Positions 44,391 through 55,877 of a DNA stretch of 64,000 nucleotides are shown in pieces (the stretch's first letter is position 1; every line of letters starts with the position of its first letter). Location: assembly GCA_029204225.1 (NCBI GenBank), contig CM055106.1, positions 45,865,180-45,929,179 on the forward strand. The letters are read 5' to 3'. The position numbers and the translations under genes are program-made. Origin of the DNA: Diphasiastrum complanatum. Its lineage: Eukaryota; Streptophyta; Lycopodiopsida; Lycopodiales; Lycopodiaceae. The notes under the pieces were generated by a model, which made no database searches, had not been told where the DNA came from, and saw only the letters and a program-made list of their open reading frames with translations.

Positions 44391-45735
44391 TTTTTGGCTC
44401 TCTAACGCTAGCCTTCATCATCACTGAGAATCTCATCAACTACGTGAAACACAGCCTCTTGTACGAACAAAGACCAGAGAGCAAAGTACTAACACTAAGA
44501 GTTTTTTGAATGATAACAATTGAGTTTTTTCCTTGACTGTATTCTCTCTCTACCCGAGAGCAAGGTCTCTCTCTCACTTCTTGAATGTGTTTTTGGAATT
44601 AGTTTTTTAATGCTAAGTGTTTGGTTTGAGTGAAAACGTGTGAGTGATCATTGATGAATGCTTGTGTGCTCTTGCCTTGAAGATTGTCTGAGAAGATTGC
44701 TTGCTACAATCAAGTGATAGTTTCATGTGCAATCACACCCACCTTAGAAGATCCTTCACATTGATTTGTGTGTCCTCACGTGTGACAAAGTACACAATAT
44801 ATATAGATTTGACTTTTTTAATGGCACATTCACCATTATAGTTGTATAAATTATCTTTCTTTTTCCATCGCATTAGATGCAAAACTTTCAATGGATTTCA
44901 ATATAAACAAACATGTCGCTTGTGAGGATCTCAATGTGAAACAACTTTGGAAGTGACATTGGTTGTCTCCACTTTGTACTACTAATAATTCTCTCATTGT
45001 CTCTTGATAGGTGTCATGACAATCTCTAGTACATCTTCTTTTTATGATGTGTCCACTTTACTTTTCTTCTTTTTTGTCACATATTAAAAGTGACTTTTCA
45101 TTTTCCAGTACCACAGGACGCCATAGCATGAGCCATTATATTATGTGAATCATTTACAACCATCCAACTTTTTCGTGTAAAACAAATTATATAGTCTATG
45201 TGATAATGCAAGTACCAAACTGTGTAGTCTAGATCACAATCAAACCATCATTGTCATGAACAATATCTACTTTTAAGATATTACATCATATTTTTATGGG
45301 TACATTGTAGGTTTGATAGTCTGCAAGTTTTCAATTATTATAGAAAAAGGTATTTTGACACATTTGAAAACCAGATTTTGAGTGAAATATTTTTCGTAGC
45401 CTCCAAACATAGGACATGTGGTAAGTGAAATAGCTAGAAAAAAAAACATTTGCAGCTTTCAAAAAAAAACCACGCTGGCGTACTAATTGAAATAGAAAAA
45501 AAAATTGTAACCTTAAAAGATGGCATGCCAGCATGACAACCGAAATAAAAAAAAAAACTATGGGCTGTTTTGCTTGGCCAACGTGATATCTTTGGAGGCT
45601 ATAGAAAAACAAAATATTAATTTCAAAATTTTCTTAGTTTGGATTTTTTGTGAGATTTTAACTATGTACCAAACTACATTTTTAATAATAAACATTTAAG
45701 TAGTGGCATATGGAAGATAGCATTTTTGTTGATTT
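44391..45735. other. AT-rich spacer with poly-A runs
   Basis: No gene is recognised. At 45430-45570 three loosely similar stretches of gaaatag plus an A-run recur at about 60 bp. It may include the decayed 5' end of the copia piece that follows. Confidence 0.4.
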
Positions 45736-45739
45736 GTGG

Positions 45740-46205
45740 CAAAAAAAAAACTCGCAAGACTTATAAAAAATTTACTAGCAAAATGCCAAGGCCATCAAAA
45801 GACAAATACAAGGGCAAGGGCAAAGACAAAGTAAGGAATTTCATAAAGACACCATGGATCAAATGCAAGGTGAGGCTTCTTCATTTGGGAGTGAGAGTAA
45901 AAAGAAAAATAAGTCAAATTTGAAATGTTTCTATTGTGGTGTAAAAAAGTGAATGTTTTAAGAAGAGAGAGCAATCTAATAGTTAATGAGGATAAAGATG
46001 TTTTTGACTCTCTATTAATGTCTTTTGCTTGATGTCAAACGAGGGAGATGATGATCCTTGGTGGATTGATACTAGAGCAAGCTCTCACATGACTAGTCAC
46101 ACCAAAATATTTTGATTATGAATTTTTTTCATTTGGTTTTAATATCTTGTCTACATTGTGATGTTGGTGATGTAAATGTGTTTTCCTACTTTAACACCAA
46201 AAATT
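45740..46205 (+). mobile_element. Ty1/copia fossil (gag zinc knuckle and protease start)
   Basis: Plus-strand traces: a Lys-rich stretch (KDKYKGKGKDKV), a zinc-knuckle start (CFYCGVKK) near 45925 and a protease start (WWIDTRASSHMTSHTKIF) near 46055. That is the copia order. It ends where gypsy sequence begins near 46210. Broken; old. Confidence 0.6.
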
Positions 46206-46209
46206 CACA

Positions 46210-48920
46210 TTAGGAAAAACAGTTACTGCAAGATTTAAAACAAGAATTTGGTGAAGTTTTTTTGAAACAACTACCTTACGGACTACCACTTGCTCGGTCA
46301 GTGGACCATAAGAGATCTATTGTCGCGAATAGTCATCCTATCTTCAGACAACCTTACAGGTTTAGTCAAAAGAAAGAGGAGTAAATGGCTAGGCAAATCG
46401 AGGAATATCTTAGGATGGGGCACATCAAACCAAGTAAGTCTCCATGGGGAGCACCCGTCCTTCTTAAAAGTAAGAAAGATTGGAGTTTCTAGTTGTGTGT
46501 AGATTACAAGGGTCTGAACAAACTTATTGTAAAAAATAAACACCCGTTATCCAGGATGGATGATCTCATAGATCAGCTAAATGGAGCTAAATACTTCACG
46601 AAGATTGATCTATGTACGAGATACCATCAGATCAGGATACATTCGGAAGATGTATCTAAGACCAGTTTTAGGACCAGGTTTGGCCACTACAAGTTTCTAG
46701 TTTTGCCCTTTGGTTTAACCAATGCTCCGGCAACTTTCTAACAAATGCTGAACGATTTATTTCGTCCATATTTGGGAAAGTTTGTAGAAGTGTTTCTGGA
46801 TGATATTTTGATCTACAGTAAAACACTCAAAGAGCATGTTAAGCATCTCTGTATTGTCTTACGTATCTTAAGACAAGAGAAACTTTACGGTCTGTGAACT
46901 TAAGTCATTCTTGGGTTTCACTATGTTTCTCCATAGATTTGTAGAGGATTATCTAAAGATTGATGTGCCTCTCAACAAGTTGTTGAAAGGAGTAAAACGT
47001 CGCAAAGGTAGGCAAAATCCTCCTATAAAGTGGAATGAGAAGTTAAATGAGAGTTTTTGAAAACTCAAGCTTCTAATTGTCTTAGCTTCAGTCTTGAGGA
47101 TAGCGGATCCAGATTTGTCGTTCGTCATTAACACTGACGTGAGTGATACAACTATTGGAGTTGTTCTCTACATTTGAAAGTAAAAAACTAGCCGATGCGC
47201 TAGTCAGATATACCACACAAGAAAAAGAACTGTTTGCGGTGATCCATGCATTGAAATCATGGATACATTACCTGTATGGTAATAAGTTCGTGGTCAACAC
47301 GGATCAGTAACCCCTAAAATACTTCTGTATTCAAAATGATCTGAGAGGTCGTAAGGCCAGATGGGCAGAACTCATGCAAGAATCTGGCTTTGAAGTGCGG
47401 TATATAAAAGACACCTCTAATCAGGTTGCAGATGCACTTAGTCGAATTGGTGAAGTGAAAGAACTTTCCTTCATTGATATCAGTACAGACTTTTATCTCT
47501 CCCTGAGAGGTTTTTATGAGAAAGACCCACATTTTAGACCAATCTGGAATAGGGTTCTAGCAGCCTCATCAAGCAAGACTAATGTACATGGTGATCAGTC
47601 TGGGGAGAAAGATAAAAATGGTGTTGATGACTTCTCTATCTGTAATGGACTTTTGTTGAGAAAAGGAAAGGTTTGTGTGTTTGATGTGGATGTTGTTAAA
47701 AATAAATTTCTTTATGAATGTCATGACTCACCATGCGCAGGACATCGCGACATACATCGTACATTGGATTTGGTACGAAGGGACTTTTATTGGCCAAAAC
47801 TCAAGCCCTTTGTAGAATCTTATGTGGTCAAGTGTGTCCAATGCCAGTTGAATAAGGCCGAACACCATAAGGTTGGAGGATTGTTGCATTCATTAAATAT
47901 CACTGATAAGAGATGGGATAGTATATCCATGGATTTTGTAACTGGGTTACCGCGGACGAATAAACAGCATGATGCAATACCAAATTGGCTACGTTTATTC
48001 CAATAAAGACCACTGCGAAGGCTTCTGATTTAGCTCATATATTTGTTGAGCGTCTGTTTAGACTTTACGGATTACCCAGGTTTACTGGTCACTTTTGGTT
48101 GGTCATGTTTGCTAAACTAGAGACAACTCTGAGTTTGGGTTCTTCTGATCATCTTGAGATGGAAAGAACAAATCAAACGATGGAACAAATGCTACGAGCA
48201 TATGTTCCCGACGGAAAATCTGATTGGGAGAAGTATCTCCCATTGATCGAGTTTGCCTATAATATTAGTAAGCATGCGGCTACTAGTTATAGCCCGTTTA
48301 TGCTTATGTATGGTTTTGAGTCTAGATCACCCATTGCAGTACAGACTCGGACGATCAAGTTTCAAAGGTAGTGGATTTCCTACACAAAATGCTACAGATT
48401 GCACATGAAAATGTCTAGTGTGCCCAGGAGAGGGACCGACATTATGTAAATCTAAAAAGATTATCACGAGACTTTCGGGTGGGGGATTGGGTATATTTGA
48501 GAATCCCGAAGGATTCTAGCGTAATGCGTACCGGCAAGCATTATAAATTTTCCCCTAGGTATAGAGGACCATATTAGATCTTGAAAAAAATCGGATCTTA
48601 CCAGTTGGACCTCTCGAAAGGAACTTAAGTGCACCCGGTTTTCAGGTAAGCCAACTCAAGAAGAGTCTACGTGATGGTGATCGTCTTGGTTGTGGAGACC
48701 AATTGGACCTTTTGGATAAATCATCGGGTATGTCTCGACTTGAATCTGAAAAGATCTTGGATACAAAATTTAAACGATTGAGAAATTGTATGGTTACTAA
48801 GCATCTAGTTTGATGGAAGGGACGCACAGATGATGATGATTTCTGGGAGTTGGAAGGGAGCTTAAGGAGGAACTTCTCTAGTTTTAAGTTCTAAGGACAG
48901 AACTTGAATAGGGGGGGGGG
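46210..48920 (+). mobile_element. Ty3/gypsy fossil, chromovirus-like (RT to chromodomain)
   Basis: Plus-strand parts in gypsy order: reverse transcriptase at 46220-46890 ([28 protein letters not shown]), RNase H at 47100-47450 (TQEKELFAVIHALKSW, ADALSRIGEVKEL), integrase with HHCC (HDSPCAGHRDIHRTLDLV, CVQCQLNKAEHHK) and core at 47640-48360, an integrase C-terminal part near 48470 and a chromodomain-like trace near 48740-48890. A run of ten G at 48911-48920 is the polypurine tract. The gag/protease side is absent. Broken in a moderate number of places; probably middle-aged given long open stretches. Confidence 0.85.
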
Positions 48921-48921
48921 A

Positions 48922-49189
48922 TGGCATGCCCACGACTAATCTCAGGTAGCGTGTCCACGCTAGGGATCAAGTATTCCTATTGGGCTCTCACTATTGCATG
49001 CTTGATTGTGTAATTGGTAGCTACATGCTACTTGAGTGATTCCTCATTCCTCATTGAGATTGATCCATAGCTTGGGGGCTAGATCCGTTTGATCTAGTAT
49101 TGGTTGGGTTGATTTGTCCACCATCCGTTCCCTTTGCGGTTCTTTGTATTGGCATGCTTAAAATAGGATCATTGGATTAGGACTTTATA
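48922..49189 (+). mobile_element. 3' LTR of the gypsy element
   Basis: Begins tggcatgcccacgac directly after the polypurine tract and ends gactttata. It matches the 494 bp LTR at 37441-37934 in reverse orientation, with an internal gap of about 230 bp. Confidence 0.75.
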
Positions 49190-49770
49190 AAAACTAAGAG
49201 AGATTTTTTGGACTCCACTCAAGCTTTCTCTTGCAGCTTTCTTCCACAGTGAGGTCGTCCTACCTCCAATGACCTGATGCAATTTATGGTTCTGAAATCG
49301 GCACGATAGTGAGTGCAAACAGCCTGATTTTCTCGGAAATCCATCAACACCACAAAAATGGAAATTTCCCAAATTTTCTCCATTTCAAGTCAATTTGGCC
49401 CTGTAAAATCATGGCTCTTTGTCACTGCTCTTTGCAAATCCATGCAAGCCTCGTTGCGCCGAATGGTTGTCCACATGGTGAATTATGAGGCCAACACCGA
49501 TGATTTTCCTTGAAACCACCAAAATTGTAAGTTTTTCCAAAACTCTTCCTAGAATTCCCTTACGACGATCGTTATGATCTTCTCCGAAGCTTCGGTTGAA
49601 GGAACTTTGTTGTCTCTTGCCATCCGGATTGTCGATACCCCGTATGGAGTCCTCTCTCCTGAGACGCTCTAGAAATTGTATAGACCAAATTGACCAAGAA
49701 ATAAAGGCTATCCAGTCTTCCATTCCTTTTTTATGAAACATATTTGAATATTAGAGCTTATTACTCTAAC
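49190..49770 (-). other. unrecognised minus-strand ORFs flanking the 3' LTR
   Basis: Two fairly long minus-strand frames (49409-49741, with REDSIRGIDNPDGKRQQSSF, and 49169-49372). The first has a charged composition like a retroelement gag, but no motif I can name. Confidence 0.2.
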
Positions 49771-49968
49771 TGATGAGATATTGTAGATCAATGCTAACAG
49801 TTTGATGTGTAGGTTCTAGAAATAGAATCTAATGATGAACCATTTTATGGTATGACTCCTAATCTTTTCTTAAGGGTATGTGCAAGTACTAAGAAGAGTG
49901 CTTGAAGAATGAACTAAAAATGCTTCTTAAAGCTTAAAGATGGTACCTGAAGAAGGCTTTTTCCAAAG

Positions 49969-50024
49969 TCTATAAAGAAGGCTCAATCAAGTCTATAAAG
50001 AAGGCTCAATCGAGTCTATAAAGA
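49969..50024. repeat. 23-bp tandem repeat
   Basis: tctataaagaaggctcaatc starts at 49969 and 49992, with a partial third copy at 50015. Confidence 0.8.
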
Positions 50025-50667
50025 TTTGGAGAAGAAACCAAAGGACTGATCACCCTTTGTGTCACACTCCACTATGATTGGAGATGGGCAACCCCTAGAA
50101 AAAAGGGCCTAGGAATTGATGAAAATTATGCAAGATAAGATGGACATATACAAACTTTCCCTTGTTATGAAAAACACTTGGGGTGAATCCCAATGCTGTA
50201 AACCAAGAAAATACAACTTGAAAGTGGCTAACATTACATGTTAAGCTACCTACCTCCTATGCTTATCAATATGTAACTTACCTACTTTGCCACATGGATT
50301 CTAAGCCATAAGACACCTAAGAAAATGTGCCCTCCTACTCCTCCCCTTTTTGCTTTAACAAGTTGTTAAACACTCTCTCACACCTATACACCTCACTCTT
50401 TCACTTTACTTCTCCTAGAGTCTCCCTTCCACCTCTAACACATGTTTTGGACACCTCATCCACTCCCTTAAGCCTACCCCTTCCCTATAAAAGGAGTAAC
50501 TCGCCCCTCTCCCTCATTATTCATCTCCTTTTCATTTTTGGTTTGTCTCTTGTTCTTGTTTTTATGTGTGTAGGTGCTTGGAAGGAAGCTTGGAGCTATG
50601 GCATAAGGAGAATCTACCAAGCTTGGATTGGACCACACACACACACTCACTCACTTTCTCTTACTCT

Positions 50668-50671
<4 letters not shown>

Positions 50672-50719
<48 letters not shown>
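50672..50719. repeat. (TC)24 microsatellite
   Basis: 48 bp of uninterrupted TC repeats about 180 bp after the LTR TATA box. Confidence 0.95.
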
Positions 50720-50722
<3 letters not shown>

Positions 50723-50729
50723 CTTACAC

Positions 50730-50942
50730 ACCATCCATAGCCTAATGGTCATGCATGTCACACCATCCATAGCTAATGACCATGCATGTCTGATTTGCTT
50801 GCATGTCATCCCTTTCCTTGCCTAATGACCATGCATGTCTGATTTGAAGCTTGCATGTCATCCCTTTCCTTGCCTAATGACCATTCAGGTATGATTTGAA
50901 GCTTGCATGTCACACCATCCAATGCCTATTGACTATGCATGC
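50730..50942. repeat. about 50-bp tandem repeat, four units
   Basis: Units starting taatgg/taatgacc lie at about 50743, 50774, 50823 and 50875, with a partial unit near 50927. They share catgcatgtc and gcttgcatgtca. Confidence 0.75.
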
Positions 50943-51330
50943 TCCATTCTTGATCATAAAAGCTTGTGCATGTCATAAGAAACCACTTTCCTTTTTTATG
51001 AGATTCTTTAAGATCCAAAATTTGTCAACATCTAATTGATGAAAAGATTCAAGAATCCATCTACTCAAACCACTGTATATGTATTTGGCCTTGGGCCATT
51101 TGGTCTTGCATAATTCTAAGAAAAATCCTTCGGGGGGGGGGGTCCCCATCTTGACCCCTCAACAAGTCTCATGAATGAATGTTTTTTGGTGATTGAATGA
51201 TGTAATTACTTTGTTAAGCTTTGAGATTCTCTTCAGATTTGTTCAATCAGTGTTTTGATTTGTTTTTTTTTAAGACACAATGTTTAAGTCAAGACTTAAG
51301 AATTTAGGAGACCTTCACTTCGAGTTCACA

Positions 51331-53988
51331 GTTTGGTATCAGAGCCAAGGTCTACTATTTTTCTTTCTTTGTGAAATTGTTGTGAAGGCCTTGTGTATTC
51401 ATTCTTGAAACAAATGCCAACACACAGGACTTTGTATGTTTACTTTCAAATAGATTTCCCTTCTGCTCAAATTTCCTTCTTCTTACAAGATCTCTTTAAT
51501 ATTAGAGGTAATAGACTCCATTTGGGGGATCCTTAAGAATTGGATTTCCAATTTGCTTTCTATTTTAGAGACAATCCTTTGCGAATGTGAGTTTCTATCT
51601 TCCTTTTTGGAGAATGGCATTTCTCTGAATCACAAGTCTATTCGTACCTTTTGCCTTGAGTTTGTGTATTTCAGGTGAATTCCAAAAACTCCAATTAAAG
51701 ATGGATAGCTCCTCACTAGGCTCCTCAAGCTCCTCTTCATCTATGTCATCATCACCTCATGTTTCCTCCAAGTCGACTTCCTCTACTCGATCTAGGAAAA
51801 GGAGGTTGCTAATATTGATAATAAACTTTTCAAGTTTTCTAAGTTCGATGGAGATACTAGCAATGAAGAGAGTTTGCTTGCTTGGATTCGAAATCTTGAT
51901 ACTTTCTTTGAGAAAAGCATATACTCGAATCATTCCAAGATTCGATTTGCAACGTTACATCTAGATAAGTATGCATCACTATGGTGGGCTACTATGAAAT
52001 CAAATCACGAAGCTTCATCCACATGGCATAGTTTTAAAAACAAATTAAATCCCACTTTTCGCCAAAAGAATATAAGAAAGATACTTTAGCTGCTTGGGAC
52101 ATCTTTAGACAAAAGCAAAATGAGAAAGTGGTTGAGTATGTTAAGAGATTTTGGGAGTTGCTTTTGAAAGTTCAAACTTTACATTCCATTTCGAAGAAAG
52201 AACAGAAAAGGAAGTTCTATTCGGGTTTGCATAGAAGTATACAATATGGCTTGGATCTAGTACAAGCTGATAGTTCAGAACAAGTCATATACTATAATAC
52301 CAGGATTGAGCTACAGGATAATCATCGAAATGAAGGTGGAAATAAAAGGAAGGAATCTCCCACAGCTTAAAACCCAAAAGAAAAGACTCAACACCTTTCC
52401 AAAGAACAAGTGCAGGTCTATCGCAAGGAAGGAAGATGCTTCAAGTGTGGGGAAAAAAAAAAGGGATACCTTTTCTTCAAATGTCCACTCAAAGATGCCA
52501 AAGTTTCAAGTGCAGACAAAGGGAAGCAGATGGCTTTACAAAGCATTGAAGATACACAAACCCATGATCTTCTCAAAACATGGGGACAAGTCCATAACAA
52601 ACTCTGTCTGATTCTCTTTGATGCAGGCTCCTCTCATAATTTCATCTCTTTTAAGCTTGCACAAGAGATAGGAGTTGGTTCTTTTTTCGAATCTATGCTT
52701 AAGGCTAAAGGTGCTTTTGTTGATGGTGATGCAAACACTTACCCTGTAATTGGAAAACTTAAGCTCCAAATCTTCGACTACTATGAAACTATAGAATTCA
52801 TGGTAGGTCCTTTGTAGGGAGTAGATGTAATCTTAGGCATGTCTTTGGCACAAAATGCACAATCCTTTGGTGGACTACAATAAGCATTTGATTTCATGGA
52901 AGCACAAAGGTAAAGACATTAGTGTGCATGCAGGACAGAGTGGTGAAACAATTCCTTTGGTAAGCCATATTCAAGTATCAAAAGTACTAAAGAAAGCGGT
53001 ATTTTCTTACTTGTTGTTTGTTCAAAGTATGGATGATGATGTTGATGGAAATGCACATTCTTTGGACAATAATAGAAAAGTCTTTTTATTAGAATATTCT
53101 TCTTGTTTTTCTGATGAGCTACCAAAGTCCTTACCCCCTGAAAGGCCTGAAGATCATACGATAGACATTACCCTATAGGGTAAGCCATTTTCAACAAGGA
53201 GAAGTTTCCAAGCAAATTAATGACTTGTTAGAGAAAGGCCTTATAAACCCAGTAACTCCCCCTATTGCTCTCCTGTACTTCTGGTACAAAAGAAAAATGG
53301 GAGCTTTAGGATGTGTGTGGACTATCGTGCTCTAAACAAGATTATAATTAAGAACAGTTTTCCTATTCCAAGAATAGATGACATTATGGATAGGATAAAT
53401 GGATCTTGTATATTTAGTAGAATTGATTTAACAAGTGGATACCACCAAATCCGAGTAGCACCTGAAGATGTCCATAAAACTGCTTTCAAGACTAACTCTA
53501 GCCTTTATGAATTTTTAGTGGTACCATTTGGTCTTATTAATGCTCCCGCAACATTCAATAGAAGGATGGAATGAGTCTTTCGACCCCATAGACGTTTTGT
53601 AGGAACATTCTTCGATGATATCTTAGTGTTCAGTGCAAATGAAGAAGAACATAAAAGACATCTAGATATCGTCTTTAGAACCCTACAAGAAAACTCACTT
53701 CTCATAAATGGAAAGAAAAGCGAATTCTTCCTAGAAAAGATATATTTTCTAGGACATATGATTTCTAAGGAAGGAATCCAAATGGACCCTTCAAAGATTA
53801 AAGCCATACAAGAATGGCCTAAACCAAGAAATATTCATGAAGTTCGGTCTTTCCTAGGCTTATGTTCCTATTATAGAAAATTTATTCGCCATTTTGCTCA
53901 TATAGCCTCACCACTACATGAACTTACTAAGAAGAGGGTAAAATTTCATTGGTATAAGAAAGAGCAAAATGCCTTTGATACTTTGAAG
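51331..53988 (+). mobile_element. Ty3/gypsy fossil (primer site, gag, protease, RT)
   Basis: A tggtatcagagcca primer site lies at 51334. The gag begins near 51701 with a Ser-rich start and includes SLLAWIRNLDTFFEKSI. It is followed by a zinc knuckle near 52430 (CFKCGEKKKG), a protease with the DAGSSHNFIS active-site region near 52620, and reverse transcriptase at 53280-53990 (RMCVDYRALNKIIIKN, FFDDILVFSANEEEHKRHLD, SFLGLCSYYRKFIRHF). It stops abruptly near 53988 within the RT/RNase H junction; no integrase or 3' LTR follows. The pieces are fairly well preserved, with a modest number of breaks. Confidence 0.85.
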
Positions 53989-54670
53989 CCGGCCACTTTG
54001 GCTGAGTTTTGACTTCGGCGTTGTCGATGACTTTGGTTGAGATTGGTGCCTTGCCAACTCGTTGGCGTCGGGGACTTCGCCTGAGTCAATGTCTTCAGTT
54101 GAGTCAGTTGCTGCCTATGTAGAAATATCGTGTATTTTTGCAGGTAAAGGCTCACAAGCTACAAGCGCTTTGTGGGTAGAAACATTTCTTCATTTTAAAA
54201 TTCAAGAAATGTATGGTCATTAAGTAATGTTATTGAGTGTGCTTTAGAGTTCAAGGGTTTTACAATTGTCTGCATTGCTATGTTTTAGCACTTGATGATT
54301 TTTGGCTTTCCTAAACATTATAATTGTATGGTGTTTTTTGTTGGGTTTAATGCTTCTAGTTACACTGCAAAGGATGATATGGATCCACATGCATTTTCTT
54401 TTCAATCCTTGGTGGTTGTGCGAATGGATCAAAAAAGGAAGAAAGTAATGATATTGGTGCTATAAGATATGCATGGTTGCCTTGTTTGCTTTGGATGCAC
54501 CCAACAACAACATGCTATGTTGGTGCATTCCAATAAGGGCTCCAAGCACAACTTGCCCTACTAGCTTTGTTGTCTAACAAGAAAGCAAGACATTGATCGA
54601 TGTGGAAACATATGGGTCTACAAGGATTTGTAGACATGCACTTGTTGGTTCTTATAATAATAATCTGTTC
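53989..54670. other. spacer, possibly 5' part of a Harbinger element
   Basis: Starts with GC-richer sequence (ttggctgagttttgacttcgg) that has no match elsewhere here, then AT-rich sequence. Nothing can be assigned with confidence. Confidence 0.3.
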
Positions 54671-54674
54671 AAGC

Positions 54675-55220
54675 AATAATTAAAAGTTTTCTGTGAAATT
54701 TTCATGTTCATCTACACTCATGTGGCGCTGCACTTGAAAAACAAGATACAAAAATTTGCAAAGGGATTTTAGTGGAGGCATGCATGTGTATTGCATTGTC
54801 TCGACATGCTATGGGTAGTACTTTGCTTGTGTTGTCAGATTTGTTTCGGGTGGGAGTACCTACTTGTCATGAAATTACCATCAAATTTTTGAGGGCACTA
54901 AAAAAGTCAATGCATGCAATGTGCATCAAGTGGCCAACTCCTATGTGCACGCCTAACCTTGCACTAGAATATGAAGAGATAAAAGGATCCCAAATGTTAT
55001 CGGTGCTATTGATAGAAGTCACATCCCCATAATTGGTCCCACAACTCATCCTCAAAATTATTATAATCGCAAGGGCTTCCACTCGATTCTATTACAACTA
55101 GTTGTGCCTGCTCGATGCTTGATTTAAGATTATGACGTGGGTTGGGACGGAAGCCTACATAATTGGAATCTATTCCAAAAAAGCCACATGGGCAAAAGTG
55201 CCAAATGGGAGCACAATTGT
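54675..55220 (+). pseudogene. PIF/Harbinger transposase fragment
   Basis: Plus-strand pieces of a plant PIF/Harbinger (DDE_4-type) transposase. The N-terminal part reads VALHLKNKIQKFAKGF, then an open frame at 54772-55032 with LSRHAMGSTLLVLSDLFRVG and VPTCHEITIKFLRALKK. A frame change follows, with IGAIDRSHIPIIGPTTHPQN, then YYNRKGFHSILLQLVV and YDVGWDGSLHN. The Asp of GAID and the Asp of DYDVGW fit the first two catalytic residues. The final Glu region, terminal repeats and TTA target duplications were not found. At least one frameshift and one stop; a dead partial copy. Confidence 0.75.
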
Positions 55221-55483
55221 TTTCAAATGCAATACTACTTTTTCTAGCTATAACAAGCTTTTTTTGTTTTTTCGGTTCGAGCCATTTTTTTGTCATTCAA
55301 GTGCTTGCAATGTAATTCTCACTACACAACATTGTGCAGCATACTCAATGTTACTGTTCCTACTCCTTGAAATTGTACTGGATAATTTTTACTTCATCTC
55401 TCATGCTTATTTGGATTTTGCTATTTGTTGGATTTGCTAATTGTTGGATTTGCTAATTGTTGGGATTGATCTTTATTATACTT

Positions 55484-55639
<156 letters not shown>

Positions 55640-55820
55640 ATCACAACAATAATTTTTTGGTTTTATTTTTTCCACTATGCAAAAAAGTTCTAATCTCATG
55701 ATTTGGCTTCTCAAAAAGATGTGCAAGAACAAAAAAAAACATGACAACTTATTGATTCTCTTTATTGAAATCATTGTATTACCTCCATTATGGGTGAGTA
55801 CTATTCATGTAAAGGATAAA

Positions 55821-55828
<8 letters not shown>

Positions 55829-55874
<46 letters not shown>
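55829..55874. repeat. (TG)23 microsatellite
   Basis: 46 bp of uninterrupted TG after a short AT run. Confidence 0.95.

Positions 55875-55877
<3 letters not shown>

Larger units (their letters stand above)
50080..51330 (+). mobile_element. probable 5' LTR of the next gypsy element
   Basis: Ends with ...gttcaca at 51330, directly before the primer site. It holds a TATA box (ctataaaa at 50485-50492), a (TC)24 tract at 50672-50719 and a tandem repeat of about 50 bp (four units, 50730-50942, built on taatgaccatgcatgtc). The left end is a guess. Fossil. Confidence 0.5.

Noticed and set aside
45726-45923. Lys-rich ORF as a nuclear protein
   Set aside because: It is followed directly by a zinc-knuckle and protease trace of copia, so it is part of a gag fossil.
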